A DNA stretch of 64,000 nucleotides from Arthonia radiata (taxonomy: Eukaryota; Ascomycota; Arthoniomycetes; Arthoniales; Arthoniaceae): the NCBI GenBank assembly GCA_002989075.1, contig PSQN01000003.1, positions 2,748,938-2,812,937 on the forward strand, read 5' to 3'. The notes beneath the pieces are model-generated. The model worked only from the letters and a program-made list of their open reading frames with translations. It had not been told where the DNA came from and did no database searches. Below, one piece after another: positions 35,300 to 48,814 of the stretch. Position 1 is the first letter of the stretch; every line of letters begins with the position of its first letter. Both the position numbers and the translations under genes were made by a program.

Positions 35300-38200
35300 G
35301 TGTTATTTGTCTCCGACTACCTCTGCTACTTAGTTCAATACTAGTCTTTGTTCTTAACCTTAAAGCAGATCGCCTTAACAAGCTATTCTTTATTACTATC
35401 GACTTCGACTAAACCAGGCGGTTCCGTATCGGGCCGACAGCGATATAGCTCTAGTAAGAATACATAGAAGACAGAGTAAATGCGGTAAGAGTCTAGTAGT
35501 GCTAGCTAGTAAGCTTATTTACCTACTTTCTTAAGGATTCTAAATAGTTCTAAGCTTCGATCGTCGAGCTTCTTTATTAGCCTCTTTGTCTTAAGGTTCT
35601 TTAACGATAGTAGTACTAAGTTACCTACTGCATAGTATTTTAGTGTATGCTTAGTGTTATACTATTCTATTTATAGACGCTAAGCTTTCTTTAGCTGCTA
35701 CTTTATTTCTTGTTAACAGAGAAGACGTTCTTTTATATACTTAACTGCTATAGAATGTTCTAGCCTAGGCTACCTTCCCTCTTAACAGGAGGTGTTCTTA
35801 CCGATAGGAAGTTTGTTTAACTTAACTACAGTATAGTGCCGATCTAGCGGTAGCGCGCCGTCTAGTACGTCTATAACGCGATCGAACGTACATTTAATCG
35901 GCAAAATTTTTGTTAATAAATAAACTTTTAAATTATACGCAAAAGCAGCTTCTTTTAGATACTTATACTAATTATCTTAATTCTAAGAGATATAGATACG
36001 TAGATAGTTTTTAAGCTTCTAGTTCTAGCGCTCGATTTAGCTATTAGTTTAAGGGTAAAATGCTGTACTTAACCTTCGTTTTACGGCTAAATACTAGTAG
36101 AAGGTGCTTCAATATAAGCTAGTAAATATAAATTCTCTGTTAAATAAGAGGCTTCTCGGAAATTCTAACGTTTTTGCCTAGTGTTTATAAAGCACTTCTA
36201 CTAGCTCACTAGCATCTATAGTTTTACTAACTAAAATATAGGTTACAAACTTAGAGAAGCGGTCTATAACTATAAGAATTAAATTAACAATGTCTCTGTT
36301 CTTTAAAAGAACTATCGGTAGTTTAACAACAAAGTTTAAGGATAGATCCTTAAAGAGGCCAATTAGAACCGATATCGCTGTTATTTTGCTATATAGCTTA
36401 TACCTCTTTACAGCTATCTATTAGCATATATTATATTTAGCAACAAAGTTCTTAATATACGTTGCTATCTTTTCTTACGTATATTTACGTCTTAGAATTT
36501 TAAAGGTCTTCTCGACCTTAAAGTAGCCAGCAAGCTTATTATTATAATTTCTGCTTATAATTTTAAGCTTTAACGTAGAGTATTCTAATATCTAGATTTT
36601 ACTACTTTAACGCAACAACCTGTAGCTATCGACTAACTATTTTATATACTTTAGAGACTTAGAGTCCGAGTTAGACCCTATTAAGGTATCTAAGTTAATT
36701 TGACTCGTACGGCGCTTTCTTATACCGGCTTAACAGCGATCTATTGCCGTTTTATTACTCTACTGATCTTTAGTCCTAGTTAATAATTTTAAGTCCGATA
36801 CTTTCTGCTTTATAAAGGCGTTTCTCTACTAGACTTCGAGGATTAAGGTCGCAAGACCCCAAGAAGTATTATTGTAAGCTATTTTAAGAGCGGTAGCTAC
36901 AACTATCTTAACTTGTAATACGAGAGCTACCGAAAAAGGCTCTATATCAGTAGAAAAAGATAGACACGTTTCTTGCTCCTAGACGTCCTATATAAGGTCT
37001 ATATTTAACTCTAATTTACTTTTAATTTGAACCACAGTCGTATTTAGAGTTTTAGGTCGGTAGCTAAACCGCTAATAGTATTTAAACTAATTTTTAAGTA
37101 ATATAATTAAGGCAGCAATTATACCTTCTTCTAGGCTAGGAGGCTCTTTCCTAGCACTAAGCAAAGTAGCATCTCTTCTAAGCTTCTACTACAGGCTCAA
37201 CAACATTTTGTTAGCGTTGTCTTCCTTTGCTCCACGCAAATTCTCGTAATTTAGACAGCGCGACGGCGCGTCTACTAGGTTCTTGCTACCCGTACGGTAT
37301 AGTATTTTAAAGTTAAATGCTAATAGGTCTTCTACCTAGCGCGCCTATTAGCGAGACAATACTTTTATTGTTATAAAATACTATAGATTATTATAGTCTA
37401 TTACAACTTTTACTAAGTACTATATATTAATAAGATAATAGCGCTAGTACTTAAAGCTAGTCTATATTGCTATAAGCTCTTTATTATAAGTATTATATCT
37501 TAGCTTAGCGTCTATAAATTTCTTTAAAAAGAATGCTACCGGATATAGATATATATTTACCTTATTATTAGTATTAGTCTAAACGATGTCCGCTATATCT
37601 AGTATAGATAAGTCTAAGTTAATATTTAACGGCAATAGTAATCGGCTATCTTCTCTTAGCTAAAGTAAGATACCTACTATTATAAAGTCTAATACGTTAG
37701 TTATTAAAACGATTAACAGTACCGAGTTAAAGTACGTTAGTACTAGTATATTTATAAAGGCTTACTTTAGCGCTTTAAAAGCTTCTTATTAGGCTTTGCC
37801 CTAAACAAACTTAATATCTTTCGTTAGTACGTTTATTGACACTACGATACGGCTAAATCTATAGATAAATCGCTAGTAGAAGTTTATAAATTCCAGAAAG
37901 GATAGAATCTGCTTTACGATAGTAGAGACTAGCTATTCGGCTATAGTTTATACTCTTTCTAGGTTTATTTCGATACTATCGACTTCTACGATAAACTTTA
38001 GGAAAGAAACCTTAGTAATATAAAATTAACACTTAAACAGCTTTATAAATAAACCCTATTTATAGAGCCTTTATAGGACTTCTTTAATATAGCCTTTATA
38101 GCTTTCCTCGTCTTTAGAGAAAATTAAGATATCGTCTATATAAACGATATACACGGTATTAACAAGATTGCCTATAGCTTTATAGATATATGTCTAGAAC

Positions 38201-40681
38201 GTAGTAGAGGCGTTTGCTAGTTTAAAAGGCATTACTAGATATTTATAGTGCCTATATCGGGTATAAAACGCTGTCTTTTACTTATCTCCTTTATAAATAT
38301 AGATACGGTAATAGGTATTATAAAGATTAAGCTTTATAAACACCTTCGAGCCTTGTAAACGATTAAGAATCTTAGAGACTAGCGGTAATGCGTAGCGATT
38401 CTTTATAGTTATATTGTTTAAACCGCGGTAGTTAATATACAGTCTCAACAATCTGTCTGCCTTAGGTACAAATAGAACTAAGGCACCCGCTAAACTAATA
38501 GAGGGTTGTATCTATTCTTTCTTAATTATAGTATTTAGGTACTTCTAGAGCGTCTTTAGCTTATTCTACGATACAGGGTAGATTAACTTATACGGAGGTT
38601 CCGTACTATCCTTAAGCTTAATCTTATAAGTATGCTTACTAAGCGGCGTAAGCTTACTCGACAGTTCTTCAGAAAAAATATCTTTATATTCAGCGTACTA
38701 AGAAGGAAGCTTATCTCGCTTCTCTACTTTCTTAGGCTCGCTATCTAGGGTCCGGTTTAGCGGCAAACTAACGTTTAATAGGACCGCTATTTAATACTTA
38801 TAATGTTTATCTGCTCTTATCTATAGGATCGCAGAGTAGTACTATTCGCCTCTTTATAAATATACTAAAATTATGTCTTTATTAACGATTTTAACAGATT
38901 TAGCTTCTATTATCCGTTCTTCGGGCGTAGAAAGGTTTCTCTAAGCAATTATTCTTATCGCCTAGCTAATTTAGGGCTCAACTTACTTAAGCTATAGGTA
39001 TCCTAAGACGAGGCTATATCCTACAAAGTTAGCTAAATATAGGTAGAGTTGGCAATACCATTCTTCTTTATATACGTCTCTTACGGTTACGTTTACGTTA
39101 TAAGCGCTGTAGAGCTATAGCTTATTTTTATTAAGGAACTTAGTATATAGGAGCTTTACTCTATATAATTTTTACTATCCTCTTTCAAGTACAATACGAT
39201 AATTAATAAGGTTAATCTCTGTACTAGAATCTATTAGCGCGAGGACCTCTTGCAGCGACCTGCTTAGCTGTACCGAGACTTTAATTTGTCCTTGCCGTTA
39301 ATCGACAGTCTTAAGCTTTAAAGACGCGAGGCTTACCCTTGAGGCCTATTGTTTCTCCGCCTAACTAGCGTCGAATTAATACTAGTTTGGAGCGTAGTAC
39401 ATTTAGTAGTATAATGTCCTTTCTAATTGTATATAAAGTAGGTAATATTTGTCTTACTGTATATCGACCCTAGTTGCCTCTATGCGGCAGAGCTATTGTC
39501 TCTTTATCGGACTAGCAAGTTGCCTCGTCCTCGGTATAAACTACCTCGTCTACGACCCGACCTCTGTAGAGATGCTCTAGCGTTATAACTACTATAGTTT
39601 GTACCCAATCCGCTACCGAAGCGATCTCGGTTTATATTAGTATTGCGGACGTTCCGCGATACACTATAATTAATATTTATATATTAACGAACTTTCTTTA
39701 GAAGCTTGTTTATATCTTTAAGTAGGTTCTCTAAGAGACCTTACTTAATTAGCTTCGCCTTAATTTATAAAGGTAAGCGCGTATAGTAGAATACGGCCTA
39801 ATTTAGGTTCGGTATCTTGCTACCTAGCAACTTAGTTTCTTCGTTCTACAGAAAGCTTAGAAAGTCCTCGAGCTTCTGCGTCAAACTCTATATCGACATA
39901 AAGAACTTTTCTGCGTTAGCTATAGTAGCTGTAGCTAGGTCGACGATATATTTTATTATCTATCCTTTAAAGTACGCTTATACGTAGAGCGACGTCTTCT
40001 CTTTGTTCTCTTCGGCGTAAGTTCGCTACCTATCCGCTAGGTCTCTAGAGAGTCCTTAGACGTACTAAATAATAACACAAACGTTGTTGAGGTCCGATAC
40101 GTTAGCTATCTAAAATCTTTTCTCAATAGTTTAAGTCTATTGAGTGTTTATAGAGCCTATAGCTCTCTTAAGCTTAAGCGCCTTTTTCTTAAGAAGCTCG
40201 TTAATCTAGCTTTAAAGGCTTAAATCGCTCTATAGCCGCTTACTACTAGCTCTCAAATTGCGGGCGGACTAGAGCTTAACTTCGAGTATTCGCTTTTCGA
40301 GCTTAAGCTTCTTAATAGTGTACTGCTACTACTATACTAGTAGTTCTTGTCTTAGCTTTCGTACCTCAACGCTTAAGGAGACGCTAAAGAGAGATTCTTT
40401 GCGGTTAGAGCCTTAGTAAGCCCCTTCGTTGTCGTTATGTTTTAGTTTAGACTATTGTCCTTCTTAGTTCGCGATCTGCTTGGTGTCTGTTCGCCGGCTT
40501 ATAAGCCCTCTTACTTATTATTGTCGCTAAATCCTATATAAGGGTCCTAGTCTTCTTCGGTATTAGCTATGTTTTGCTACGCTCTATATTCTGCTTGTAC
40601 GGCGGATATAAAGCGATTACCGTTGCGTACTTAGTTCCTTACTCGTTCTCTTTAAACACGATACTTGCTAGCACCGGCCAT
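35300..40681 (-). pseudogene. Gag-pol of C1, RIP-inactivated
   Basis: Read on the minus strand: start codon at 40681 (MAGASKYRV); a probable zinc knuckle near 39420-39465 (KGHYTTKC); reverse transcriptase with VYIDDILIFSKDEE at 38106-38146; RNase H and integrase through about 36000; and an integrase C-terminal segment (VLLSLKNLKTKRLIKKLDDR) near 35560-35625, ending about 35300. Numerous RIP stops. The RT motif is of Ty3/gypsy type but distinct from the A/B family. Confidence 0.88.
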
Positions 40682-40820
40682 TAATTAATTTTAATATTAT
40701 TTATTTTAACATATATATAGAGTCTCGGCTATACTTAATTATACCGGGTTGACTCCTAAGCGACGTTGATAAGATACCTGACTGCCGGCCGCCCCTCTTG
40801 TAGGTTTAAAATAATTAGAA

Positions 40821-41016
40821 TATAATCTAAGTATAGGGCAGAGAGCAGTTAGATAGCAAAAAGAGCCTAGATAGGCCCTACTAGTATTCAAGCTAATTAT
40901 TAAGGAGACTAGAAAGGGATACGTTCACTAGAGGAAAGATATTCTCCTAGGATCGTAGCCTTCCCAAATAGGCAACATTCTGTTTCAATTCGCTATCGAG
41001 ACGTTTATGCATTACA
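40821..41016 (-). repeat. 5' LTR of C1
   Basis: 196 bp, ending GCATTACA on the plus strand, directly followed by the CTACT target duplication. The first base pair of the TG end on the plus strand is RIPed to TA. Confidence 0.93.
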
Positions 41017-41549
41017 CTACTATCCGCGTACAAATCTTCTTGACCTCCTCTTTTAACTTCCGGACCTTAAATCGGTTACGCTACACAGCCGCAATCAACG
41101 CTGCTGCCTAGGACTTTAACGCGCGTAACTAACGTTTTGTACGCTAAAGAGCAGCCGACTAGGAGGAATATTGAGAATAAACCGAACGCGCTGCAACTAA
41201 GTTAGTTCTAGGCGTTACAAAAAGACAACAATAGGGTATATTATTTACTATCGACACCCGTAAATTATAAATCTTTCTATCTTAAGTATATATTGAACAC
41301 GTCGCCTTCCTAAACTAAATCACACACCTTTCCTTAGTCGACACACATTTAGAACAAGGAGGCATTTTAATACCGTAGGCTTTAATTAATAGATATTAGC
41401 TATACTTTTTATTAGGACCCGCAGCAACAGACTTTATACGAGGCATAACAACTTATAAATTAGTTACGGAAGGAGGGACGAAACGCAACTTATAGGTGTT
41501 TAAAAGGCTAAGGGTCAATTAAGAACAATTTAACTAGAAGAGGGGGAAT

Positions 41550-42023
41550 TGTATTACGGGCACCAGCCCCAGACGGCCTAGCGTGTATCTAAGTATCAAC
41601 TACCACCAGTTATCTTAGCTCTACTAGCATTATTCCTGACTAAGCCTATAAACCTACCGTAAGCATTATCGAATAAGACGGCTATAAGAGCTTACGTTCC
41701 CTATAAACCCGATATAGGCATTATCGAGATTAACGGACATAGAGAAACTTCCTTATATACCTTAGATTATATAATTAAACTAATGGCCGATCTTAAAATA
41801 AACTTTAGTTTATTAACTTAATATCTAAATACAAGTTTCTTAACTATATTTAGGTAACGTACTTTACCTTCTATCTACTTTAGTTAAGCCTCTCTTACTC
41901 TTTATAATCTGTCTCGCCTCTCCTACCTTTTAGTCTCTAGCATACGAGATACCTACTACTAAGGTTAATAAGTATACAAGGCAAGTAAGCCTTAGTTCGG
42001 TCCTTCTAGCGACCGGCGTTATA
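41550..42023 (+). repeat. 3' LTR of chromovirus A
   Basis: 474 bp, starting TGTATTACGGG and ending GGCGTTATA, followed by TATAG. It differs from the 5' LTR by a 2-bp indel near the start and scattered transitions. Confidence 0.93.
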
Positions 42024-43014
42024 TATAGGTTATCTAGCTTCTATTAAAAGAATAGATATCTAGTAAGTTCTATACAGACCGCTAGACTTAAATATATAAG
42101 CTAGGATCTCTTTAGATAATTTTAGCTAATAAGACAGATAATATAACAATAGCTTCTCCTTGCTACTAAGTATTATATCTATACTAAGTCTAAGTATTGT
42201 ACTAGTCTTAAGCTGGTCTAGTCTTTCTACTCTTTATAGTAGTATTCTTCTTCTTTCCTGTACCTTTATAATAGTAGATTCTTAGAAGACGGTAGCTTAG
42301 TAATAAAGTTTAGTAAAACTATATACTATAGTCTTTTAAGTATCTTTAGTAGTTATAGTTTACTATAAAATAAATACTTTAAGTACTTTATTTTTATATA
42401 AATATTATATTCTTAGATATAATTTTTAATATAGTGTCGGATTCTTGAGATATAATAAGTTCTTATAATCTTTTTAATAGTATTATTAATATTTTTATTA
42501 TCTTTTATTAAAATATTATAAAAGCTACTAATAATGTATTAAATTAGATTTCTTAAAATATAGAATTTTTTTTAAAATTTATAGTAGTCTTTATTGTTTT
42601 TTGTTAGTCTTAAGTATTGTTTTTAGTTTTCTTAATATATTTCTAGATTATTTAGAATATCTAGAATTTGGCTGTTTAGTTTAATAATAAATTTAGTAAT
42701 TATAGCTAATTAGTTGTATCTAATCTTATTGTTATATTTTTAAAATATTATATGCTTAATATGTTCCTTATTATTAAGATAGTTTAGTTGTTAGCTAAGA
42801 GTATCTACTTTATTGTTCTTAAATCCTTTTTAATAAGTAATAATAAAGTTATATAAAACTATAGTTTCTAATTATTAAACTTATCTTTAGTTAAGTTTCT
42901 TTATTATAGTAAAGTAAGTTAAATTCTTATAGTTTATATATATTATAATTATATAGTTTACTTCTTTTAAGTAAGCTCGCTATATTTTAAATACTATTAT
43001 AATAGTTAAAAGCT

Positions 43015-43542
43015 CTATCTTTATTAGCTCTGGGGTTAGAGTTCTATGCAGCGTAGAGAGAAATAAGGCGGAGTTATAGTATTATTTGCACGCTAATTGG
43101 TCGTACGCTAGGGCGCCGGCTTAGCAGACCTTATTAAATTCTCCTGCCTCTAAGTAACATACTAAATAGACCTCTCTAGTAGACGTTATTTAAGCTTAAA
43201 TTAATATAAACAATATTGTATACTATACGCAATATATTACTTAAATATTAGCTCTCGATACTTATATATAGCTTAAATACAGAGTAAATACTATCTGTAC
43301 GGTACTAGTATACTAAGAGTTACGCTCTTATTTAAGCGCTAATTAGCTAATTTAATCCGCTGCACGCACCGCAATTTGTATATAAGCAACGAACAACAAT
43401 ATAAATTTATTTAGTAAATAGATAAAGAGCACGCTTAAGTAAATCTAACGTATTGCTTCTCTTACTAAAGCTTAAATACTAAGCTTAATTAAATAGCTGT
43501 AGTATAGAAAAAAGATAGTTTAGAGCGCTACTAGTATACTAA
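43015..43542. repeat. Subtelomeric repeat G1 (copy of 62435-62990)
   Basis: About 530 bp closely matching 62435-62990. It starts near TAGCTCTGGGGTTAGAG and contains an internal direct repeat (ACTAGTATACTAAGAG at about 43301, repeated from about 43529, where C2 interrupts it). No coding content recognised. It abuts truncated F on the left and C2 on the right. Confidence 0.75.
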
Positions 43543-43738
43543 TGTAATCTAGGTATAGAGCAGAGAGCAGTTAGCTAGCAAAAAGGGTCTAAATAGGCCC
43601 TACTAGTATTCAAGCTAATTATTAAGGAGACTAGAAAGGGATACGTCTACTAGAGAGAAGATATTCTCCTAGAATTATAGTCTTTCTAAATAGACAACAT
43701 TCTATTTTAATTCGCTATCGGGACGTTTATGTATTACA
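43543..43738 (-). repeat. 3' LTR of C2
   Basis: 196 bp starting TGTAATCTAGG, ending GTATTACA. It is followed by a purine tract on the minus strand, as in C1. Confidence 0.92.
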
Positions 43739-44347
43739 ACTATCTTCCTCCTTAAGAAGGATCGCCCTCGATCCGGATACAATCCGCTATTTCTATCGTA
43801 TCTTTTATTTATTGTCTTATATAAAGCAATAACCTTGTTAAAAACCTGCTAACTTATATTTATGTTTAGTCGGAAAAAGAGTAATGTTGCTTACTGTTAT
43901 CTTATACGTCGTTTAGTGCTAGTTTTCTATAGTACTAAGTTATAGTACTAAGCTTTACTTTTAATTTAAAGCTTCCGAGCCTAAGTTATAAGCTTGGTAG
44001 TAAGATTATATATTATTTTTACTTAATTTTACGTTCTTTTATATACTCTTATATACGCTTTTACCAATTGATTGCCCCTATAGATAGTAACAACCTACGT
44101 AAATAGGCTTCTTTACTTCTATATTAGTATCTATAGACAGAAGCTTTATTATTAGTACCTAACAATAGGTATAAAACAAGACTCTTGTTCTTTTAAACTT
44201 TCTCTTTCTTTCTTTAACATTATTATACTCTTCTACTTAGCCTACAAGCTTCTCTTCTCTAGTAGGCCTTCTCTTCTCCTCTTAGATAATAAGTTTGTAG
44301 CTAATTTAATATTAAATTGCCTTTAATTCGCCTTTATAATCTTTACT

Positions 44348-45560
44348 ATGTCGGGTTTCAACCTTATTAACAAACCCGCTGCTAGAACAAGCTCTTCTAA
44401 AGCGCCAACTCGCTGCTTAACTTGCAGCATTAAGAACTCTAAAGCTACCGTTAATTTTAAAGCTCTTCTTTATAACGCCCGCAAAAAGAAAGCTTCTAAG
44501 GTTACTTTACTAATTTCTAAATTATCTGCGGCTTCTTCTAGTCTATACTCTCTTAAACTAGATAGCGTATCTTTAACTTTTATAACTTCTTATAAGTCTA
44601 CTATCTCTTATTACTTTATTTTAGTCTAACTATTAGTATTTTAGCTTATTAAAAGCGTTATGTCTATAAAGACGACTTCAACGATAATAAGATTGTTTAT
44701 TCTCTCTATTACTGCGATACTGCTTATAAGCTTAAGTCGTCTATAAAGTCTTGTCGGTTTATCTCCTCGAATCCCGCTTTTCGCGCTATATTTGCGTTAA
44801 TTTAGCCTTAGCCAGAGGCTTACGTTCTAGTATACTATTATTGTATAAAGGCCTTGTTTAGCAATATAGCTGTATGTAGTAGTTCTTCTGTAAACTCCAA
44901 TTTTAAGTATTATAAGGACTAGACCTACAAGTAGCTTAAGAAATAGTACATTAAGTATACTCGCTATACTAGTATTAAGAGGTTAGAAGATAAGTATAAG
45001 ATAGTAAGTCTAATACCTCTTCGTCTTAGATACTAATTAACTCTATATTAACGTATACTAGATCTCCGCTTAGTAGAGACGTATCTACAATCTTCTTGTA
45101 TACGTTAACTTCTTCTTAACCTTTAGCGAGAACGTTTAGAATAATAAAGAGTCTTTCTACAACAACTATCTTACTCTACTTTATACTTTTTACGTTTAGC
45201 TATAGGCCTAGTAGCGCGGTCTAGGCACTAAGTCGGTTGAGTAGGCCAATACTAACGATTTTAAGTATATTAAGGCGCTACGCTAGAGCTTTAATTCTAG
45301 TATAGAGTTGTACGGCCCTTAGCCGCCTATAAATAAGACCTCTTATAAGCTAGCTTTAGTAAATCTAGTTAATTAGATTTAAAACTGTGTCGACGGTAGT
45401 TGCGGCTAGGTTAAGTAGTATTATACCGTCGATCCGTACTAACTTTAGCGCTAGTTTAGGTAGTCTTCTTGTAGTTTTCTACCTTTTATTCGGCTAGAGT
45501 TTTAGTCTGTATAAGTAGTTTTCCTTGGCCTATTAGAATAGTTCTATATTTTCTTTCTGT
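44348..45560 (+). pseudogene. Antisense accessory frame of C2
   Basis: Same frame as 33810 in C1: ATG at 44348 and 93 open codons (begins MSGFNLINKPAARTSSSKAP), then decayed coding-like sequence. The two copies agree closely at the protein level over the first 93 codons although each carries its own RIP changes. About 65 bp before the ATG present here are missing in C1. Function unknown. Confidence 0.5.
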
Positions 45561-48269
45561 ATAAGTTTTATTTTAGCTTTCTTATAGCTTAAGCTTTATA
45601 ATTATATATAAATAGTCTTAAAGTTTAATACTATACTAATTCTATATTCTAAACTATACTTAAGATAATCTACCTTCTTTTTAGCGTTATATTGTAGACT
45701 AATTGCGTAGGCTTGTAGCCCTTTCTTATCTATATTGTCTAGTTTATCTTAGACGCTTGCCTCTCGGCTTAGCGTCTTTACGCTTCTTAAATTTCTTAAG
45801 GGCATTAGAGTCTTTAAAATATATCCGTAGCTCTATCGTATTATTTGCCTCCGACTACCCCTACTACTTAGTTTAATACTAGTCTTTATTCTTAACCTTA
45901 AAGTAGATTACCTTAACGAGCTATTCTTTATTACTATCGACTTTAATCGGACCAGGCGGTTCTATACCGAAGCGACGGCGATATAGCTCTAGTAAGGATA
46001 TATAGAAGATAGAGTAGATGCGGTAAAAGTCTAGTAGTGCTAGCTAGTAAGCTTATTTACTTACTTTCTTAAGAATTCTAAATAATTCTAAGCTTTAATC
46101 GTTAAGCTTCTTTATTAGTCTCTTTGTCTTAAGGTTCTTTAATAATAGCAGCACTAAGTTACCTACTACATAGTATTTTAGTATATACTTAGTGTTATAC
46201 TATTCTATCTATAGATACTAAGCTTTTTCTAGCTGCTGCTTTATTTCTTGTTAGCAGAGAAGGCGTTCTTCTATATACTTAACTACTATAAGATGTTCTA
46301 GCCTAAGCTACCTTTCTCCTTAATAAGAGGTGTCCTTACCGATAGAAAGGTTGTTTAGCTTAACTATAGTATAGTACCGATCTAACGGCGGTACCCTATC
46401 TAGTATATCTATAACGCGACCGAACGCATATTTAATCGGCAAAATTTTTGTTAATAAATAAACTTTTAAATTGTACGTAAAAGTAGCTTCTTTTAGATAC
46501 TTATATTAATTATCTTAATCCTAAGAGATATAGATACGTAGGTAGTTTTTAAGCTTCTGGTTCTAGCGCTTGGTTTAGCTATCAGTTTAAGAGTAAAATG
46601 CTGTACTCAACCTTCGTTTTACAGCTAAATACTAGTAAAGGGTACTCTAATATAAGCTAGTAAATATAGATTCTCTGTCAAACAAGAGGCTTCTCGAGAA
46701 TTCTAACGTTTTTACCTAGTGTTTATAAAGTACTTTTACTAGCTCTATAGCATTTATAGTTTTACTAACTAGAATATAGGTTATAAACTTAGAGAAGCGG
46801 TTTATAACTATAAGAATTAAATTAACAATGTTCCCGTTCTTTAAAAGAATTATCGGTAGTTTAATAATAAAGTCTAAGAATAGGTCCTTAAAGAGACTAA
46901 TTAGAACTAATATTGCCGCTATTTTGCTATATAGCTTATATCTCTTTATAGCTGTTTGTTAGTATATATTATATTTAGCAACAAAGTTCTTAATATACGT
47001 TACTATCTTTTTCTACGTATATTTATATTTTAGAATTTTAAGAGTCTTCTTAATCTTAAAGTAGCTAATAAGCTTATTATTATAATTCCTGCTTATAATT
47101 TTAAGCTTTAACGTAGAGTATTCTAGTATCTAGATTTTACTATCTTAGCGCAACAACTTATAGCTATCGACTAACTATTTTATATACTTTAAAGACTTAG
47201 AGTTTAAGTTAGACCCTATTAGAGCATCTAAGTCGATTCGACTTGTACAGCGCTTTCTTATACCAGCTTAATAGCAATCTATTGCCGTTTTATTACTCTG
47301 CTAATTTTTAGTTCTAGCCAATAATTTTAACTCCGATACTTTCTACTTTATAAAGACGTTCCTCTACTAGACTTTAAGGATTAGAGTTATAAGACTCCGA
47401 GAAGTATTATTGTAAGCTATTTTAAGAGTAGTAGCTATAACTATCTTAACTCGTAATACGAGAGCTACCGAAAAAGACTCTATATTAGTAGAGAAAGACG
47501 GACGCGTTTCTCGCTTCTAGGTGTCCTATATAAGGTCTGTATCTAACTCTAATCTACCTTTAATTTAAGCTATAGTCGTATCTAAGGTTTTAGATCGGTA
47601 ACTAAACCGCTAATAGTATTTAAACTAATTTTTAAGCAATATAATTAAGACAGCAATTATACCTTCTTTTAGGCTAGAGAGCTCTTTTCTAGTACTAGGC
47701 AAAGTAGTATCTCTTCTAAGCTTCTACTATAGACTCGATAATATCTTATTAGCGTTATCTTTCTTTACTTTATATAAATTCTTATAATCTAAACGGCGCG
47801 ATAGTATGTCTGCTAGGTTCTTACTATTTATACGGTATAGTATTTTAAAGTTAAATACTAACAGGTCTTCTATCTAGCGCGTTTATTGGTAAGACAATAC
47901 TTTTGTTGTTATAAAATACTATAGATTATTATAGTCTATTACGACCTTTACTAAGTACTATATACTAATAAGATAATAGCGCTAGTACTTAAAGCTAGTC
48001 TATATTACTATAAGCTCTTTATTATAGATATTATATTTTAGCTTAGCGTCTATAAATTTCTTTAAAAAGAACGCTACTAGATATAAATATATATCTATCT
48101 TATTATTAATACTAGTCTAAACGGTGTCCGCTATATTTAGTATAGACAAGCCTAGATTAATGTTTAATAGTAATAGTAATCGGCTATCTTCTTTTAGCTA
48201 AAGTAAGATACCTATTATTATAAAGTCTAATATATTAGTTATTAAAACAATTAATAGTATTAAGTTAAA

Positions 48270-48719
48270 TATAACGCCGGTCGCTGAAAGAATCGAACTA
48301 AGGCTTACTTATCTTGTATACTTATTGACCTTGGTGGTAGGTGTCTTGTGTGCTAGAGACTAAAAGGTAGGAGAGGCGAGATAGATTATAGAGAGTAAGA
48401 GGGGCTTAACTAAAGTAGATAGAAGATAAAGTACGTTACCTAAATATAGTTAAGAAACTTATATTTAGATGTTAAGTTAATAGACTAAAGTTTATTCTAA
48501 GGTTAACTATTAGTCTAGCTATATAGTCTAAGGTACAAAGGTATGTTCCTCTGTGTCCGACGGTCCCGATACTTTCTTTATCGCGTAGTCGGAATTCTAT
48601 TGCGATATAGCGACGTTGCCAACGTCGCTATATTGAGGTCGTCGGGTATACTGTATAATGCTCTAATAAGGCTGGCTGCGCTTAGCCTTGTACTAGCCTA
48701 ATGTAGTAAGATTGTAACA
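48270..48719 (-). repeat. 3' LTR of chromovirus B
   Basis: 450 bp. The U3 part carries a hairpin at 48607-48631 (stem ATAGCGACGT, 5-nt loop). Plus-strand ends are TATAACGCC...TTGTAACA. Confidence 0.93.
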
Positions 48720-48814
48720 CAAGGTCTCCTCTTCAAGGCTAGTCGTCCTCGACGGCCCTAGAGACATTAAAACCTTGTTGCCCCTCTGTAGTAGATCTAG
48801 TTCTATAAGTCGTT

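Larger units (their letters stand above)
33070..41016 (-). mobile_element. LTR retrotransposon C1 (Ty3/gypsy type), complete
   Basis: 7947 bp with two 196-bp LTRs (33070-33265 and 40821-41016) and a perfect 5-bp duplication CTACT (33065-33069, 41017-41021). LTR ends are TGTAAT...ATTACA. Gag-pol lies on the minus strand, and a purine tract (AAGGGGGAAGG on minus) next to the left LTR confirms that orientation. It is inserted in the post-pol module of A. A second antisense-coded frame (plus strand) occupies the space between pol and the 3' LTR. Confidence 0.95.
32926..41446 (-). pseudogene. Antisense Cys-motif frame of chromovirus A, split by C1
   Basis: Between pol and the 3' LTR, on the strand opposite to gag-pol, a frame starts at ATG 41446 and contains PPCSKCVSTKERC (about 41335-41370), followed by further Cys positions partly lost to RIP. 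It continues toward 41022 and, across the C1 insertion, from 33064 downward. B has the corresponding frame at 48815-49390 and F has a degraded copy near 24840. Stops are of RIP type. The Cys pattern looks metal-binding; function unknown. Confidence 0.6.
26729..42023 (+). mobile_element. Full-length chromovirus A (Ty3/gypsy), with C1 nested inside
   Basis: 15.3 kb overall, about 7.3 kb without C1. LTRs at 26729-27200 and 41550-42023, flanked by the 5-bp duplication TATAG (26724-26728, 42024-42028). A purine tract AGAAGAGGGGGAA lies just before the 3' LTR. Gag-pol runs plus from 27243 to about 32830. The empty site is visible in solo LTR E2 near 62106. All frames are RIPed and inactive. Confidence 0.95.
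26467..42273. mobile_element. Solo LTR E1, split by element A
   Basis: Two pieces, 26467-26728 and 42029-42273, about 507 bp together. The outer ends are flanked by the 5-bp direct repeat GTAGA (26462-26466 and 42274-42278). Ends are TATTAG...TAATA, consistent with a RIPed TG...CA LTR. A second copy (E2, 61846-62353) is uninterrupted, and no internal domain accompanies either, so both are solo LTRs of a third LTR family. E1 is inserted in the pol of F. Confidence 0.85.
24180..43015 (-). mobile_element. Chromovirus copy F, old, 5'-truncated, interrupted
   Basis: Minus-oriented Ty3/gypsy element of the same family as A and B. Pieces: 3' LTR 24180-24650; post-pol module about 24650-25430; pol 3' part about 25430-26466; then after the E1/A/C1 insertions, more pol at 42279 to about 43015. 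The two pol pieces are collinear with B at about 49520-50470 and 50480-51235. Gag, the pol 5' part and the 5' LTR are missing; the break at about 43015 abuts repeat G1. Its U3 and post-pol module match A rather than B. RIP is nearly saturated. Confidence 0.82.
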
